From Ophiura sarsii (lineage: Eukaryota > Echinodermata > Ophiuroidea > Amphilepidida > Ophiuridae), in NCBI GenBank assembly GCA_035610835.1, contig CM069446.1, forward strand, positions 65,927,191-65,991,190: a stretch of 64,000 nucleotides of DNA. Direction: 5' to 3'. The position numbers and the translations under genes are program-made. The notes beneath the pieces were generated by a model. The model saw nothing but the letters and a program-made list of their open reading frames with translations. It was not told the origin of the DNA and ran no database searches. Positions 11,401 to 20,884 of the stretch are shown in pieces. How positions within the stretch are numbered: the first letter of the stretch is position 1; the number at the start of each line of letters is the position of its first letter.

Positions 11401-14069
11401 TGTGAGAAAAATTGCTATGATAAATCAGTCTAACTATTTAAACATTTTGCAGGCGTGGACCATAGCGATGGCAATATCCTTTGTGTGTATTAAAGTCTAA
11501 TGTAACCCATTTAAAGGGATTATTGTTGAAGAATTGTTTTTTTAAATTTAAATTACTTCAGAATTTAAGATGAACATAAATAATGGCCATGTTACTGTTG
11601 CCACTCAAGAAATCGCGAGAGCAGCCTTTATTCCCAGCATTTTTATATTTAGACTATTCATAGATCTTTACAGCTGGGGATCGATCACACATGGTTTTGA
11701 AACACATTGAAAAACATGTGACATTCTACTCTAAATCAAGGTCAAATGTCAATCAATCACCCAAGTTGGCAAGGATGTCCACTAAGGTTTTAATTATACC
11801 AACTTTAAAGAACACTTTGGTATATAACTCCATGTGTCAGCGTAGACCGGGACTGGAAACCCCATATGCTCCCCAACTACTAGTGACGTGCCATTCTCTA
11901 AGCCATAGATCAGAATAATTAAATTGACGTTTTGTTGTATAAAGAGGACGGGTGATCTTTTTCTGAATCCTTACAACTGTAAGTTTATACATGTAATACA
12001 ATAATTGTAAATGTACAAATCCCAGTTTGCATCAAAATTGAGGGCGCAGCCTCCAATACATTACTGAATAAACGTTTAATGCAAACGTCTTTTAGCATGT
12101 AATAGAATTACTATTATACTAGCGAAAATGACCGTAGCCTTGCGATTAAAGCTATGTTTTCCGCAGAACCATCATACCCGAGCAATACCCGAGCACGTTA
12201 AAAAGGTTACAGACTTTTTCCAAAAGAGTAGGGGTTCATCTGTCTGAATCTGTTCATATATCAAACGAATCCAGCTTTCGGCAGCTTGGTGCTAAGCATT
12301 GGTTTCCAGTTTCCAATACGATTTATTCCGTAAAATATATACTACCGGGTTCCAAATTGTCGGTTCCTTTCATCTATGCTTAGCACCAAGCTGCTCAAAA
12401 AGAGATTCATATCAAACGGACCCAAATGGAAATAAGCTAAGCTTATTTGGTTTATCCAGGGTCGTAGGACCCTAATGATATCAAATAAAATCAAATAATA
12501 GTGTCAAGTCTCTTCGGGGAATAAACTACATTGGACGACTTATTGTTTGTATTCAAATATAAGGCGAATGCCTAACAGACCATGACGTTTAACACCTGGC
12601 TTTTCTGTTCTTACCTTTCAGTACTGCTTATATTTGAGAACACCGAATACAAAGTAGCTGAGAATGCGAATTCTTTGCGAATAATTGCCCGACGAAGTGG
12701 CTATATGGGCCCACTAATGCTGGGTAAGTCAACGCCACTTTTGTGTTGTAATAATGGATTAATCTATTTATTTTTATATTTTTATAGCACATCTCGGGTT
12801 TAAAAATAGGGATCTTTAGTTTAAGAGCCGTGCCGTTTCTTAATCTCTACGCTTCCAGTAATTATCAAGATATGCCCATTGTGTATGATTACGTTATTTC
12901 GTTTCAAGTTTCACACCATATTTCTTGATATTTTGTTGATGTTTTAGAATTGAGCGCTACTGACATTGCTGATGGTTATAGTGCTGTTGATGGAGAGGAC
13001 TTCCGGATCCCTGAAGTCCTTACCTTCCTTGATGGTGTTGATAGTGCCCCCATTGATGTCATTATTATTGATGATGACGTCATGGAACAACTTGAAACAC
13101 TTGATATTGCAGTCACTGACAAGGATGACGTCATTGGTGTTATAACCGTGCGTATCATTGACAACGACGAAGCTGAACAAGATAACGCTAACAACGCGCT
13201 AGGTAAAACGGTTATTTAAAGGTCCATCAATCACTTGATATGTCTTGCATCATTATTTCGCCATTTTTAAAAAGAATTAAAAAAGTGTTGGGCAACGTTG
13301 ATTTTTTGAATATCCTTTAACGATAAAATGTCACACTAAGTTAATTTTTCATGATTTATAATTTTTTGAAATGCAAATGTTAGTAGTTGATACATGTATT
13401 ATTTTCCTTTGGGCTAAAACATTATGTAAGAAATTTGGGTTTCTCCTTCATGTAAGATAGCATGAAATATAATAGATCAATATAGCACGAAATATATTTC
13501 GAAATGTTCCCCTGATTCCTGATTTGTGTGTGATACCTGATTTTTTTTCAAAACACTTTGCAAATTAATGTATTTATTCATGTGTTTATTTATTTATTTA
13601 GTTAGTTAGTATGTCAGTTAGTCGTTTAGTCCAACAGCCACTAACAAGGTTTATGAACTGAGTGATTAGAAATCAAAACTGATGTCCCTCTATAAAGAGC
13701 TCATCATTTTAATGGTGGGCCAATCAATTGGTTCGCTGTTCCCTGGAACATTTAGTTATTTAGTTAGTACGTTAGCTAGTCAGTTATAAGCAAAACACCA
13801 TATGACTAAATCTATCATGGAACAAATTAAATAGATTTCACCACTTTCTCAACACTTTTAATATTTGTATAGGATTGAGTGACTTATCCATATTGCTACT
13901 TGTAACTGGAGGTGCAGTTGTGGTAGCAGGAATGATAGCCGGAATCATCGTCTGCGCTCTATGCATTCGGACTGTTCAGAATCGTCAATTACGAACCAAG
14001 GAACTACCCATGCAAAGACGCCCTCAAGTCCAATACCCAGATCCACCTTGGTATACAGGACAGTACTGA
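1635..14069 (+). CDS. Calx-beta repeat single-pass membrane protein (3' part of gene, 10 exons)
   Basis: Ten exons (1635-1862, 2674-2781, 6458-6685, 7538-7648, 8801-9043, 9978-10103, 11155-11388, 12622-12723, 12948-13202, 13873-14069) join in one frame to about 610 codons. All internal exons are multiples of three and all junctions are phase 1 with AG/GT borders. The product has the C-terminal half of one Calx-beta domain, four complete Calx-beta domains, one hydrophobic helix and a tail of about 35 residues. Calx-beta domains bind calcium in Na/Ca exchangers and occur in FRAS1/FREM matrix proteins, VLGR1/ADGRV1 and invertebrate adhesion proteins. The architecture suggests a type I surface protein with extracellular Calx-beta repeats. 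The 5' part lies outside the window. There is no 7TM region or exchanger domain, so it is neither an adhesion GPCR nor an exchanger. The parent family (FRAS/FREM/ECM3-like or lineage-specific) is uncertain. Confidence 0.85.
2015..2505. mobile_element. hAT-like non-autonomous element with 8-bp TSD
   Basis: Terminal inverted repeats caggggcgtaacag / ctgttacgccactg are flanked by identical 8-bp duplications GACTAAGT at 2007-2014 and 2506-2513, typical of hAT insertions. The interior has a long G run (2090-2111), a perfect 63-nt palindrome (2162-2224), a CT-rich tract (2225-2380) and further G/C homopolymers. It lies in the first visible Calx-beta intron and has no coding capacity. Confidence 0.85.
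2674..2781 (+). CDS. Exon: N-terminal half of Calx-beta domain 2
   Basis: A 108-nt phase 1-1 exon between tttcccaccag and gtaagt. It encodes VYSFEQSNFQVLESDNGTIM followed by VNIMRDGQTD, the usual Calx-beta opening (F...v.E..g.v.v.v.R.G). Confidence 0.85.
3195..4749. mobile_element. 1.55-kb TIR element with GTCGGCC-rich ends
   Basis: Inverted ends TACCCTGATAGCACACTGAA (left) and the complementary end at 4715-4749 match over about 34 bp with one difference. If the terminal TA is the target duplication, the element begins CCCTGATAGCAC. Both ends carry clustered GACGTCGG/GTCGGCCGAC subterminal repeats, while the interior is AT-rich. No transposase is present, so it is non-autonomous. The superfamily is not certain from this sequence. 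Confidence 0.75.
5255..5335 (+). repeat. tRNA-derived SINE head
   Basis: It contains an A-box-like tggtgaagtgtgg, an anticodon-like hairpin (ctcgc...gcgag) and a B box ggatcaaatcc within a T-arm-like cctggatcaaatcccgg. It continues into AT-rich sequence and a G run at 5383-5402. The acceptor stem is not paired, so this is a SINE or tRNA relic and not a working tRNA. Confidence 0.5.
5400..6457. other. Intronic sequence with partial exon copy
   Basis: AT-rich intron. Bases 6168-6222 duplicate the 3' end of the next exon plus its donor and intron start (6658-6712). Bases 6226-6330 duplicate part of the intron at 7128-7245. Nothing else was recognised. Confidence 0.7.
6168..6330 (+). pseudogene. 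Partial duplicate of exon 6458-6685 end and its intron
   Basis: Bases 6168-6222 match 6658-6712 almost exactly, including the codons for VRLLDDD and the donor gtaaaatatt. They differ by gtgcgt for gttcgt and ttaatg for tgaatg. Immediately after this, 6226-6330 matches 7128-7245, with several short gaps. The roughly 410 nt between those two segments in the original (about 6715-7125) is missing. It has no acceptor of its own and is an exon relic. Confidence 0.75.
6458..6685 (+). CDS. Exon: C-terminal half of Calx-beta domain 2
   Basis: A 228-nt phase 1-1 exon after gttcttacag, with donor gtaaaa. It contains EGVDYRIIG, VVFPPGSTNEAFRLTLVDD and the closing VRLLDDDG. Its last 28 coding nucleotides, donor and 5' intron are also present as a stray copy at 6168-6222. 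Confidence 0.9.
7128..7245. repeat. Intronic repeat shared with 6226-6330
   Basis: It reads tttgttatgaaagactctcg and ends with gcggatgacg and a gaaacccc motif. The second copy lies 0.9 kb upstream. It may be the fragment of a dispersed element, but no termini were identified. Confidence 0.6.
7538..7648 (+). CDS. Exon: N-terminal half of Calx-beta domain 3
   Basis: A 111-nt phase 1-1 exon after a pyrimidine-rich acceptor (atttttcag), with donor gtaagt. It encodes TFSLDVFPTEVQEAAGNSFV then TCTVKRKGYL, matching the domain opening. Confidence 0.82.
7649..8800. other. Intron without recognised gene
   Basis: It contains a C run near 7936-7960 and, between about 8150 and 8566, repeated motifs such as gtctaactca/aaacacg in both orientations that look like a decayed inverted-repeat element. 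No reliable ends or coding signal were found. Confidence 0.35.
8801..9043 (+). CDS. Exon: C-terminal half of Calx-beta domain 3
   Basis: A 243-nt phase 1-1 exon after gtttgttttag, with donor gtagga. It contains AADFMPVDRPLTFVPGQSTS, a VMIPNDDVAEATATFMIEM strand and the closing VTIRDDFDNNQ. The usual DYxxxxxxxxF core is slightly altered to DFMPVDRPLTF. Confidence 0.88.
9441..9828. mobile_element. TTAA-flanked MITE (GGGGCATTGAGAGAT type)
   Basis: TTAA at both borders encloses inverted ends aggggcattgagagatgta / tctctcaatgcccct. The interior includes a perfect 24-bp palindrome (gtttcgatatga|tcatatcgaaac). Related to 23140-23650 by the shared palindrome and the ggtagttagta motif. TTAA targeting resembles piggyBac, but no transposase is present. 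Confidence 0.8.
9978..10103 (+). CDS. Exon: N-terminal half of Calx-beta domain 4
   Basis: A 126-nt phase 1-1 exon after ttcatttacag, with donor gtaaga. It begins with an acidic linker (ANDDAQNTP), then FRFERESYYVLESEKLQIPI, the domain's first strands. Confidence 0.88.
   Translation, partial: PMTMPRILQSSALSVNHTTCWSLKSYKSLSSERATSTNQDL
10326..10497 (+). repeat. (CCCTG)n pentanucleotide microsatellite
   Basis: About 34 nearly perfect copies of CCCTG with one early four-base slip (ctgcctgccc). It lies in the intron before exon 11155-11388. The flanking tccc/taccc-rich sequence suggests it grew from a C-rich tract. Confidence 0.95.
10498..11154. other. Intron without recognised feature
   Basis: Single-copy-looking sequence between the CCCTG array and the next exon. 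Bases 11075-11105 hold short ctccactcca/tacaatccat repeats. No ORF, RNA gene or transposon ends were recognised. Confidence 0.4.
11155..11388 (+). CDS. Exon: C-terminal half of Calx-beta domain 4
   Basis: A 234-nt phase 1-1 exon. The acceptor (catatgttcatag) was chosen because it keeps phase 1 and domain length. It contains GDYPRMTTRVRFDAGVSRQI, ATIRILDDVIP and the closing INVEDNDG. Donor gtaagt. Confidence 0.85.
11511..12079 (-). mobile_element. TTAA-flanked MITE, degraded, related to 31099-31526
   Basis: Both borders retain TTAA. The interior is recognisably the reverse complement of the element at 31099-31526: shared blocks include acttcagaatttaagatga, gttttgttgta and gagggcgcagcctcca. 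The ends have diverged and there is no coding potential. Confidence 0.65.
12282..12393. repeat. Intronic inverted repeat (18-bp arms)
   Basis: cagcttggtgctaagcat at 12282-12299 is exactly reversed and complemented at 12376-12393, leaving a 76-nt loop. It is probably part of a small decayed MITE. The flanks also share catatcaaacg. Confidence 0.7.
12622..12723 (+). CDS. Exon: N-terminal half of Calx-beta domain 5
   Basis: A 102-nt phase 1-1 exon after cttacctttcag, with donor gtaagt. It encodes VLLIFENTEYKVAENANSLR then IIARRSGYMG, the standard opening strands. It is the shortest of the half-domain exons. Confidence 0.85.
12948..13202 (+). CDS. Exon: C-terminal half of Calx-beta domain 5
   Basis: A 255-nt phase 1-1 exon after gatgttttag, with donor gtaaaa. 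It contains VDGEDFRIPEVLTFLDGVDS, the very acidic VIIIDDDVMEQLETLDIAV and the closing VRIIDNDEAEQDNANNALG. It is the most acidic exon of the gene. Confidence 0.88.
13203..13872. other. Last intron of Calx-beta gene
   Basis: AT-rich, with tttatttatttagttagtta-like simple repeats around 13570-13630 and 13750-13790. No transposon ends or coding signal were seen. Confidence 0.4.
13873..14069 (+). CDS. Terminal exon: transmembrane helix and cytoplasmic tail
   Basis: It starts after atatttgtatag in phase 1 and runs to a TGA. About 28 hydrophobic residues (LSILLLVTGGAVVVAGMIAG and on to IIVCALCI) form one membrane helix with GxxxG-like small-residue spacing. A tail of about 35 residues follows, basic near the membrane and ending PDPPWYTGQY. 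PPWY fits the PPxY consensus for WW domains such as those of NEDD4-family ligases; binding itself is inference. Confidence 0.85.
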
Positions 14070-14119
14070 AGAGTCTAATGAGCGAGTGGAATTGATATTA
14101 GATTTTGACGCGAAGTTCG

Positions 14120-14275
14120 AATAAAAATAAATAAATTAAATGCCTTCATTACTTATAGAATTATATTATGTTATCATGGATTTAATAGTAGACCTGTAAA
14201 GTAACGGTCGTTGGTTTAAAGAAGCATAATATGCATGAGTATGGTGTATATAAGTAAAATTAGTATTTCAATAAA
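14120..14275 (+). terminator. Polyadenylation signals of the Calx-beta gene
   Basis: AATAAA occurs at 14120-14125, about 50 nt after the stop, and again at 14270-14275. Either could end the transcript. No other terminal exon of this gene is visible before them. Confidence 0.5.
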
Positions 14276-15066
14276 GGCGTAACTGTCAAAATAAGGATCC
14301 TGAACGTACGATTTCAAAGTTTTCAGGTTAATTCATCTATTCACAAATACGGCAAACAGTCACCTTATGTCCGGAATAATTACGTCCAAGATTCACCACT
14401 CGAGAAAGCTGCATTGGTAAACATTCTTTAATAAAGAATGTTCTGAACAATGTCATCCATACACAATGTGTAAAAGGCAAAACCCATGGTAAATTTACAC
14501 ATTTTCAAATGCAATGCCTTGTTCAGCTTACTATAAATTGTATCAATGAGTGTTGCGTATTAATTTGGCATATACCGTACTCAAGGGGTTATGCGTAACT
14601 CACACTTAAAAGTCAAACGTTGTTTGCCTTTTTATTTCTCAAATTGGAACCCTTGAGATCAAGATCAAGATCCTTATTGACGGCTGCTGCATTATAGTGA
14701 GTTATATGTAATTTTAAGTTACTTGGTGATGGCAGAGTACTTATTTTTATAACAAATTGCATTTTGTTGGCTTCAAATTCATTGTCATTCAAACACATGT
14801 ATCTTTTGATGTGTGTAGCAAGATATATACAAGGGGCATTCAATAAATACCTGCAACCATTGAACATCTCTGAACCGTGACACGTGTCTGTTAAATTAAC
14901 TTCAACTCTAAGTATTACTCTTTTCTCACAACATTTGTCATCTGTGCATCCTTGTACACATTATCATTACGTTTACATTATTTCCAGCACTTTACAGATA
15001 TTGTACTGAGTTGAGAACAATAGGTTCCAGCACTGGTCCAGCAACAGTCTTGAGATAATCTCTCAG
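14276..15066. other. Intergenic stretch without recognised feature
   Basis: AT-rich sequence after the Calx-beta poly(A) sites. It contains a small perfect hairpin (acattcttta/taaagaatgt, near 14423-14443). No supported ORF. Confidence 0.35.
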
Positions 15067-15202
15067 GGAATTGAAACAAGATAACAAAGATACTGAGGTA
15101 ACTCATGTACCTCAGTGCTATGTAGCAGCGCTTACAAGATCAGGAATTAAGTCTGCATCAGTAAAATATGAAGCTAAACTCCAAACTGGAACGTCCTACT
15201 AG
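15067..15202 (+). CDS. Possible terminal exon of an unidentified gene
   Basis: After an acceptor-like ataatctctcag there is an open stretch encoding ELKQDNKDTEVTHVPQCYVA, further residues and VKYEAKLQTGTSY, with a stop at 15200-15202 and AATAAA at 15220-15225. The last 14 codons recur after the assembly gap at 48398 (VKYEAKLQPGMSY). Phase is 2, so it does not fit the Calx-beta gene, and no upstream partner exon was found. Chance or transposon origin remains possible. A hairpin follows (cggaataaag...ctttattccg). Confidence 0.25.
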
Positions 15203-16375
15203 CTTTATACTATTTACGGAATAAAGTGTAATGTATGTCTAACATAGCTTTATTCCGTGTATGGTCCTGAGAGTTAAGTTGTCCAGATTCAAATTGCCCA
15301 GAAAAAAAGCTTTAACATTATATGCAACATCTCAAAATTGCTCAATGTTTTCACCGTCAAAAAACAAACAAATTGAAGTTGCATTTGTTTTCTATTGATT
15401 TTTGGCATGTTCATTGGACCATACATCTCCTAATTCACACTGGTGACTTAAAGCTCATTTTGTGGTGACAGGTCTCCCTGTCTCTATGATAATATAATCA
15501 GAGTCTTCTTTAGTTCGACATTTGTTCTATAACTGAGAGTTTACTTTTGTCCTCACGAGTTTGAGTGAGTGATGATCGTAATTGAGTTACTGACATTTTA
15601 CTTGGACGACCATTGAAATGTTGCTAGCCCTGGAAATTCTTTGATTCCTGTGTTCAAATCAGGTCTGGTGCTGGACAGACTCTATCTAGACGTGATCAGG
15701 AAATTGGTACAAGGGCAAAGCAATTGTATATGCCAAACGCATATTTTATTTGTAGTTAATTATAATCTTAAAACCGCCAATGAACAATCTGATTAAACTA
15801 TAATTACATTTTGCATGGCTTTTGTATTTTATGGCTTTAATCATTTATATTCACATTTTTATTAAGCATTTATGTTTAGACCAACAACAAAATAAGTTTG
15901 TCTCTGAAGAAACCTGAAAAGGGCTATGCGAAAGGCGGTATCTTGTTTTAAACGGCTCTGTGACATGAATATTTAAACACTACCATAATTATAAAAACAA
16001 TTAACGTTTATGTTGAATTGTATTTAACTTCAATCTGAAGTTGGCAATGTTTACTCTCGTAAGCAAGAAAATGAAGCTGATATGGTACAGCACAATGTGA
16101 AATTAAAATTTGATGAAGCATCATTTTCAAAAATTCAAGAAAAAGGGGTAACAAAAGTTATCATACGCTGAAATGCGAATTGTAATAGCGGTCTTCTGAG
16201 ACAACTTGTCCTGTTTTTATTTGGCCTTTACCCAATAGCGTATTTATCAAGTAGTTTGTATTATATATAGTTTTATAAGAAAATGGGTTGTTTTATAAAT
16301 TACGTATGAGATTGAGAATAATACTTTCGATATACACATAGTGCTTGTTTTCATCAGCGAGAGCACACATATATT

Positions 16376-16573
16376 TTGTTATCACAGTGCTCAGCATTAT
16401 TATCCCCACGCCTCATAGTATTCTTATCTACATCACGTGGATACCCAATTGAAGGACGACGACGACGTCTACTAACTAAGGATCTGAAGGACGACGACCG
16501 CGTAACCGACCCGATCCACAAAGCGTACACACACTGCGCGCGTAATTGTGTAAATAGCTTTATAATATTGTGA
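16376..16573 (+). other. Small ORF retained in both segment copies, unassigned
   Basis: Encodes 65 residues including GRRRRLLTKDLKDDDRVTDP and HKAYTHCARNCVN, followed by AATAAA-like sequence near 16590. Copy B (50192-50374) keeps the frame despite a net 3-nt difference in the Arg run and other small changes upstream. It could be a terminal exon with an acceptor at cctcatag in copy A, but copy B lacks that AG. No family recognised. Confidence 0.2.
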
Positions 16574-17171
16574 TTATATTATATGATAAATAAATAATAG
16601 CATAAGACAACCCAAAAGGATGATCGTGAAAGATTTTTTATTTAATTTGTGGTTTTCTCTGTGATTAATATACTTCGTAAATGGATGACGGTCTTCATAC
16701 GAATCATAGGTATCTTAGTCAGTGCATGTCTGTGTTTTTGTCCTCTCTTTATTTTGATTTTCCTGGTTAGATTTACTGACAAATCATGTAGCTCACTGTA
16801 AGACAGTTTGCACTTCTACACACAGCAGAATCACTCGCCTGTCTAAAAGTATTCTCTTAGTGACCGGCTACAGTATTACTATGGCTTACTTGTGTCAAGA
16901 GAAAGATTCTGTTATTATTTGTTCAGAGACTAAGTGCTAAAGCTGTGTAAAATACATTAAACTCCCTACCAAAATTTGCTATCGATGCCCTTCAATAATC
17001 TCAATTGATCAAACTGTGTCAAAATATTAATCAAGCACCATTTAGCTAATGCCATGTTAAATACTATGCTATGCGGTGTCTTTCATTCTAAAAGTGTGTA
17101 GTATTTCACATTTGCAAACAGCGAACATGAATATATAATGCAGAGCAATATTACAACGGAATTTGACTTAA

Positions 17172-19325
17172 AGCGCAGTCACACCTAACCGATTTGGCTC
17201 GCCGTAGCTATACCGAAGCACAAATTTAGCAATTTTCGGGGATCGGTTCTAGTACAGTAGCGCAACGGTATCACATCGCTATAGAACGGTAGTACATCGT
17301 CAGTACATCGTCAATACATCGTCAGGACATATCGTCAGGACATCGTCAGAACATCGGCGAAAACGTTAGCAACGGCAGGCGACGGTAGACATGTTTGAAC
17401 ATGCTAAAAGATTTCTGCCGTTGCGTTGCTGGACTGAGCAACGGGACTACAACGGCAGTACAACGGCAGTAATCCGGTATGACTTCGTTAAGTGTCGGTA
17501 GAGCTCCGGTAGCGCCCCGTAATTGATCGGCGGCTCTCTGGTGGCCTCATAGTAGCAGGGGTGTGCCACTCAACTTGCCGATCTGAAGCTTCTTTTGTTT
17601 AACCAGTGACGTCACTGGTGAGTGTCCCAATGTTGGTGGCGCTGTTTGTGTCGTCTGCTTTAGGTATTAGTAGGCATAGCACAATGCACACACACAGAGT
17701 CTGCCACTGGGAGCATTACACCAGTGAACAACAACATATGAAAAGCTGTGTTGCATAAAGGCCTACATCCACTTCTACCTGTTACTCATTTTGCATTCTT
17801 GAATGGATGGCTATTCATGATGTGGAATGTAGTTTGTATTGTTGCCTCAATTGGCGTGCATGGATGCACTAATCCAAGTCATGAAGACAGCCATACAATA
17901 TTTGGATTAATTAATCATGCAAAATGAGTAACATGTAGGAGTGGTCTGTAAGCCCTTATGCAAAACAATCTTTTCATATAATGTATGCAGCTCCACTTTG
18001 AAAAACATCCCTATATAAAATTAATTATCCTCACATAAGGCACTCCCTGTAGGGCAGTGAGCTTGCCATATATGGTAGTCATGACCTTGGACTATATAAC
18101 CTTGATCCAGGTATAAATACTTATCATCAGGTATTTTAGTTATGACTGTGTTTACCAATTTTTGAAATTGGCTCTGAACTTGAATATATTGGGCCGATTT
18201 AAATAAACCTAACCTGAGATATTGTACTAAACACTTCAATCAATTTAGTGACATGCTCAGTTTTTGCATCCTTTGAGTGCCTCGTGTGAGGAAAAGACTG
18301 AGAATTTAAATATGGGTATTTAAGAAATAGAAAAGCTTGTTTAATTTCTAAATCCATCAATATTTGTCAATCAAATTGGGTATACATGTTATATATCTAA
18401 TACCGATCACTCTTATGATGGGAAAAAAAATTGTCGGACATTGCTCAATGACTTGAATAGATAATTAGCTAATTTGCATATTTAATGAGCTTATGAAACT
18501 AGATTATAGTTTAAAAGATTGGGTATCGTACAGTTAGCCATAATACCAAGTTTGATTGCAATACACCATTCACATCTGGATTTATTACATTTACGCATAT
18601 TAATTAGCTGGACTTAGTCACTTTTTTGATTGCAGTCAGTAAACCTGGTCAAAATGACCAATTTCACTAGGTTATTTTAGCTTAATGCAATATAATTTTA
18701 CAATTTTTCTAATTTAACATGGCATATAGATATTCAATTGTTAAAGAAATATGTGTAAATGGTGTTTTGAATGTTACATTATTAACAAATTGAGCTCTCT
18801 AAATCCTGATAAATTATATTTGTGGGCATTGTTACTGTTTTTGGCAGGTTTTCGGCCATTTTCCGAGTGTCTCAAAACACCGTACCACAAGAATGCATTG
18901 ACAGATTGTCATAATTCTTTTTGGAAAATAAATCTTTCATTGCAATCTTTCATTTGAATCCAATTTTGTACATGTCTCAATCATTTGAATGTTATGTGTG
19001 CTATGCCTAGTATTAGACTTAATTGAATGGACACTGAATTGTTGGAAAATTCCACAAAAATGGTGTGGTTCTGAATGTTATGATAACACGAACGTGCTGG
19101 ACTGTTTTTAGCCTAAAATATATGATACTTCACGTTTCATTATTTATTTTAGGTATTTACAATCATTGTCTCACTTTACACCATACCGTCATTGTTTGTG
19201 TACTACGGACTTGCTGCAAGTCTTTGTTCTGACGATGTCCTGACGATGTATTACCGTAATAGTACCGACCCCTGAAAATCGCAAAATCTGTGTTTTGGTA
19301 TAGCTACGGCGAGCCAAATCGGGCA
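17172..19325. mobile_element. Foldback-type element with nested insertion (copy A)
   Basis: The outer inverted ends ccgatttggctcgccgtagc... (17189) and ...gctacggcgagccaaatcgg (ending about 19322) pair over about 28 bp. Subterminal catcgtcaggacat direct repeats and acaacggcagta repeats follow on the left. The element is interrupted by another transposon at 17671-19009. No transposase. Its counterpart in copy B (50985-52350) has a different internal arrangement. Confidence 0.65.
17671..19009. mobile_element. 1.34-kb insertion with 7-bp TSD, copy A only
   Basis: Ends taggcatagcaca / tgtgctatgccta are inverted, flanked by GTATTAG at 17664-17670 and 19010-19016. Copy B has the uninterrupted site GTATTAG at 51405-51411. 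The 7-8-bp duplication fits hAT or P-like elements. Inside, 17740-17800 and 17918-17978 form an imperfect hairpin. No transposase ORF. Confidence 0.85.
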
Positions 19326-19900
19326 TCATGTTTTGTACACTCGTGTATGGTCCCCCGCTTGGTCCCCGCCAATGATATGGGTACTCTTCTGACTCATATA
19401 TCACTAAACCTGTGAAAAAAGGCGATTAAGAAAAATAAGTCCGATATTTTTTGAGGAGGATATTTCGAGAGTTCGAGCGTTATGGAGTCTGCTCAGCCTT
19501 TTATTATGCCTTCGACGCGCCCCTGTAAATGTTTGAGCCCAGAGACAGAAACAAATATATAAAATCACTTTAAACTTTTCCTTAACGGTGAACGAACTTC
19601 AGAACGTGTGCTATACCACATTTGGAGATAATTCACTACTTTATCGCTAGTATCATCTAAACCAAACATCAAACCTAACATTGTGCAGGGTATTGAGAAA
19701 ATGATATGGGTACTCTTCTGATTCCAAAATCTTGATTTTGATGTGGACAAGTAAATGTGATCGGGTCACAATCTTTTAACATCATTGTGCAAAGATTAGG
19801 TCATCTTTAAATTATATATGCGGTACTAAGTATTAGTTGTCCTTTCAACGCTTATTGGGAAACCTTTCAATACATTATTCGGTCCCAGATTCTAAACTGT

Positions 19901-20194
19901 ACTAGTATTGTCCGATACTGGAACACCCAGTATCGTTCGATACTGGTACAAAGTCAGTGTTCCAGTATCGATACTGGCACATGTACCAGTATCGTTCAAT
20001 ACTGGGATAAATTACACTGGTATTATGTGTACCAGTATCGCCCGATACTGAAACATAGAAACGTTCCAGTATCGCTCGATACTGTAAAACAATTTACTGT
20101 TCCAGTATCGACCGATACTGGAACAGTAAAATCGTACCAGAGTGTCGAGCGATACTGGTAACTTTCATGTTCCAGTATTAAACGATACTGGTAC
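19901..20194. repeat. Array of nine GATACTGG near-palindromes (copy A)
   Basis: Nine units approximate GTWCCAGTATCG-NYC-GATACTGGWAC, each a 23-27-bp near-palindrome with a variable central triplet, spaced about 33 bp apart by unrelated short spacers. One unit lacks the central triplet. Copy B has the same array at 54305-54600. It has no coding meaning and no transposon ends are seen. Confidence 0.9.
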
Positions 20195-20884
20195 CTAAAG
20201 TACACTTGTCCCCATTATTCTACTCGATCTTTTACAACTGAAAACTAGACTGCTATGAAAGAACGTTTATATTTGTTAGATCCCGTATGCAACTTTAACG
20301 TATGTTGCATCATGGCAATTAGTCAACCCGATTGGCTTATATATAGTTTGGTAAAGAATGGTTTAAAGTATAGCACTTACTTTGAATGGGCGTTAAATAA
20401 TGTACAGAATCATATTGATAAGGCGAAAATCATGCACAACGTAGAAACTTGTTTTTCTTCAGAATTTTATTATGATTATTAAATTTGTAAAGTGTATATA
20501 GTTAGGCAATTTATCACAACTATTAATCGTCCAAAATGTTTTATATTACCGAATGGATATCTATTGTATATAATATTATATTATTTTAGTACAATCGGTG
20601 AAGTGGACGACACTATACAGTAAGCATTTTATACCGAATATGTTGGTGTAAATATGGGTGTCTTTCAGTGATACATTATGAATAAGAAATTGGCAAGATA
20701 GTATGTGGTGGGTGGGTAGATATATAAACAATGGTAATGGTAAACATATATCGCATGTCTTAGAGGGGGATAGTAAACACTATATCCCGGATGCGGATTT
20801 GTTTCTCTACATTCGGCTTCCCTTGTGTTATGGGAAAATCGACATTGAACTGAGTGACATAGTTTTACTATTTACAAACAATGC

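Noticed and set aside
19901..20194. CRISPR-like repeat/spacer layout of the GATACTGG array
   Set aside because: Eukaryotic context, spacers only 5-12 bp, palindromic and variable repeats, and no cas genes.
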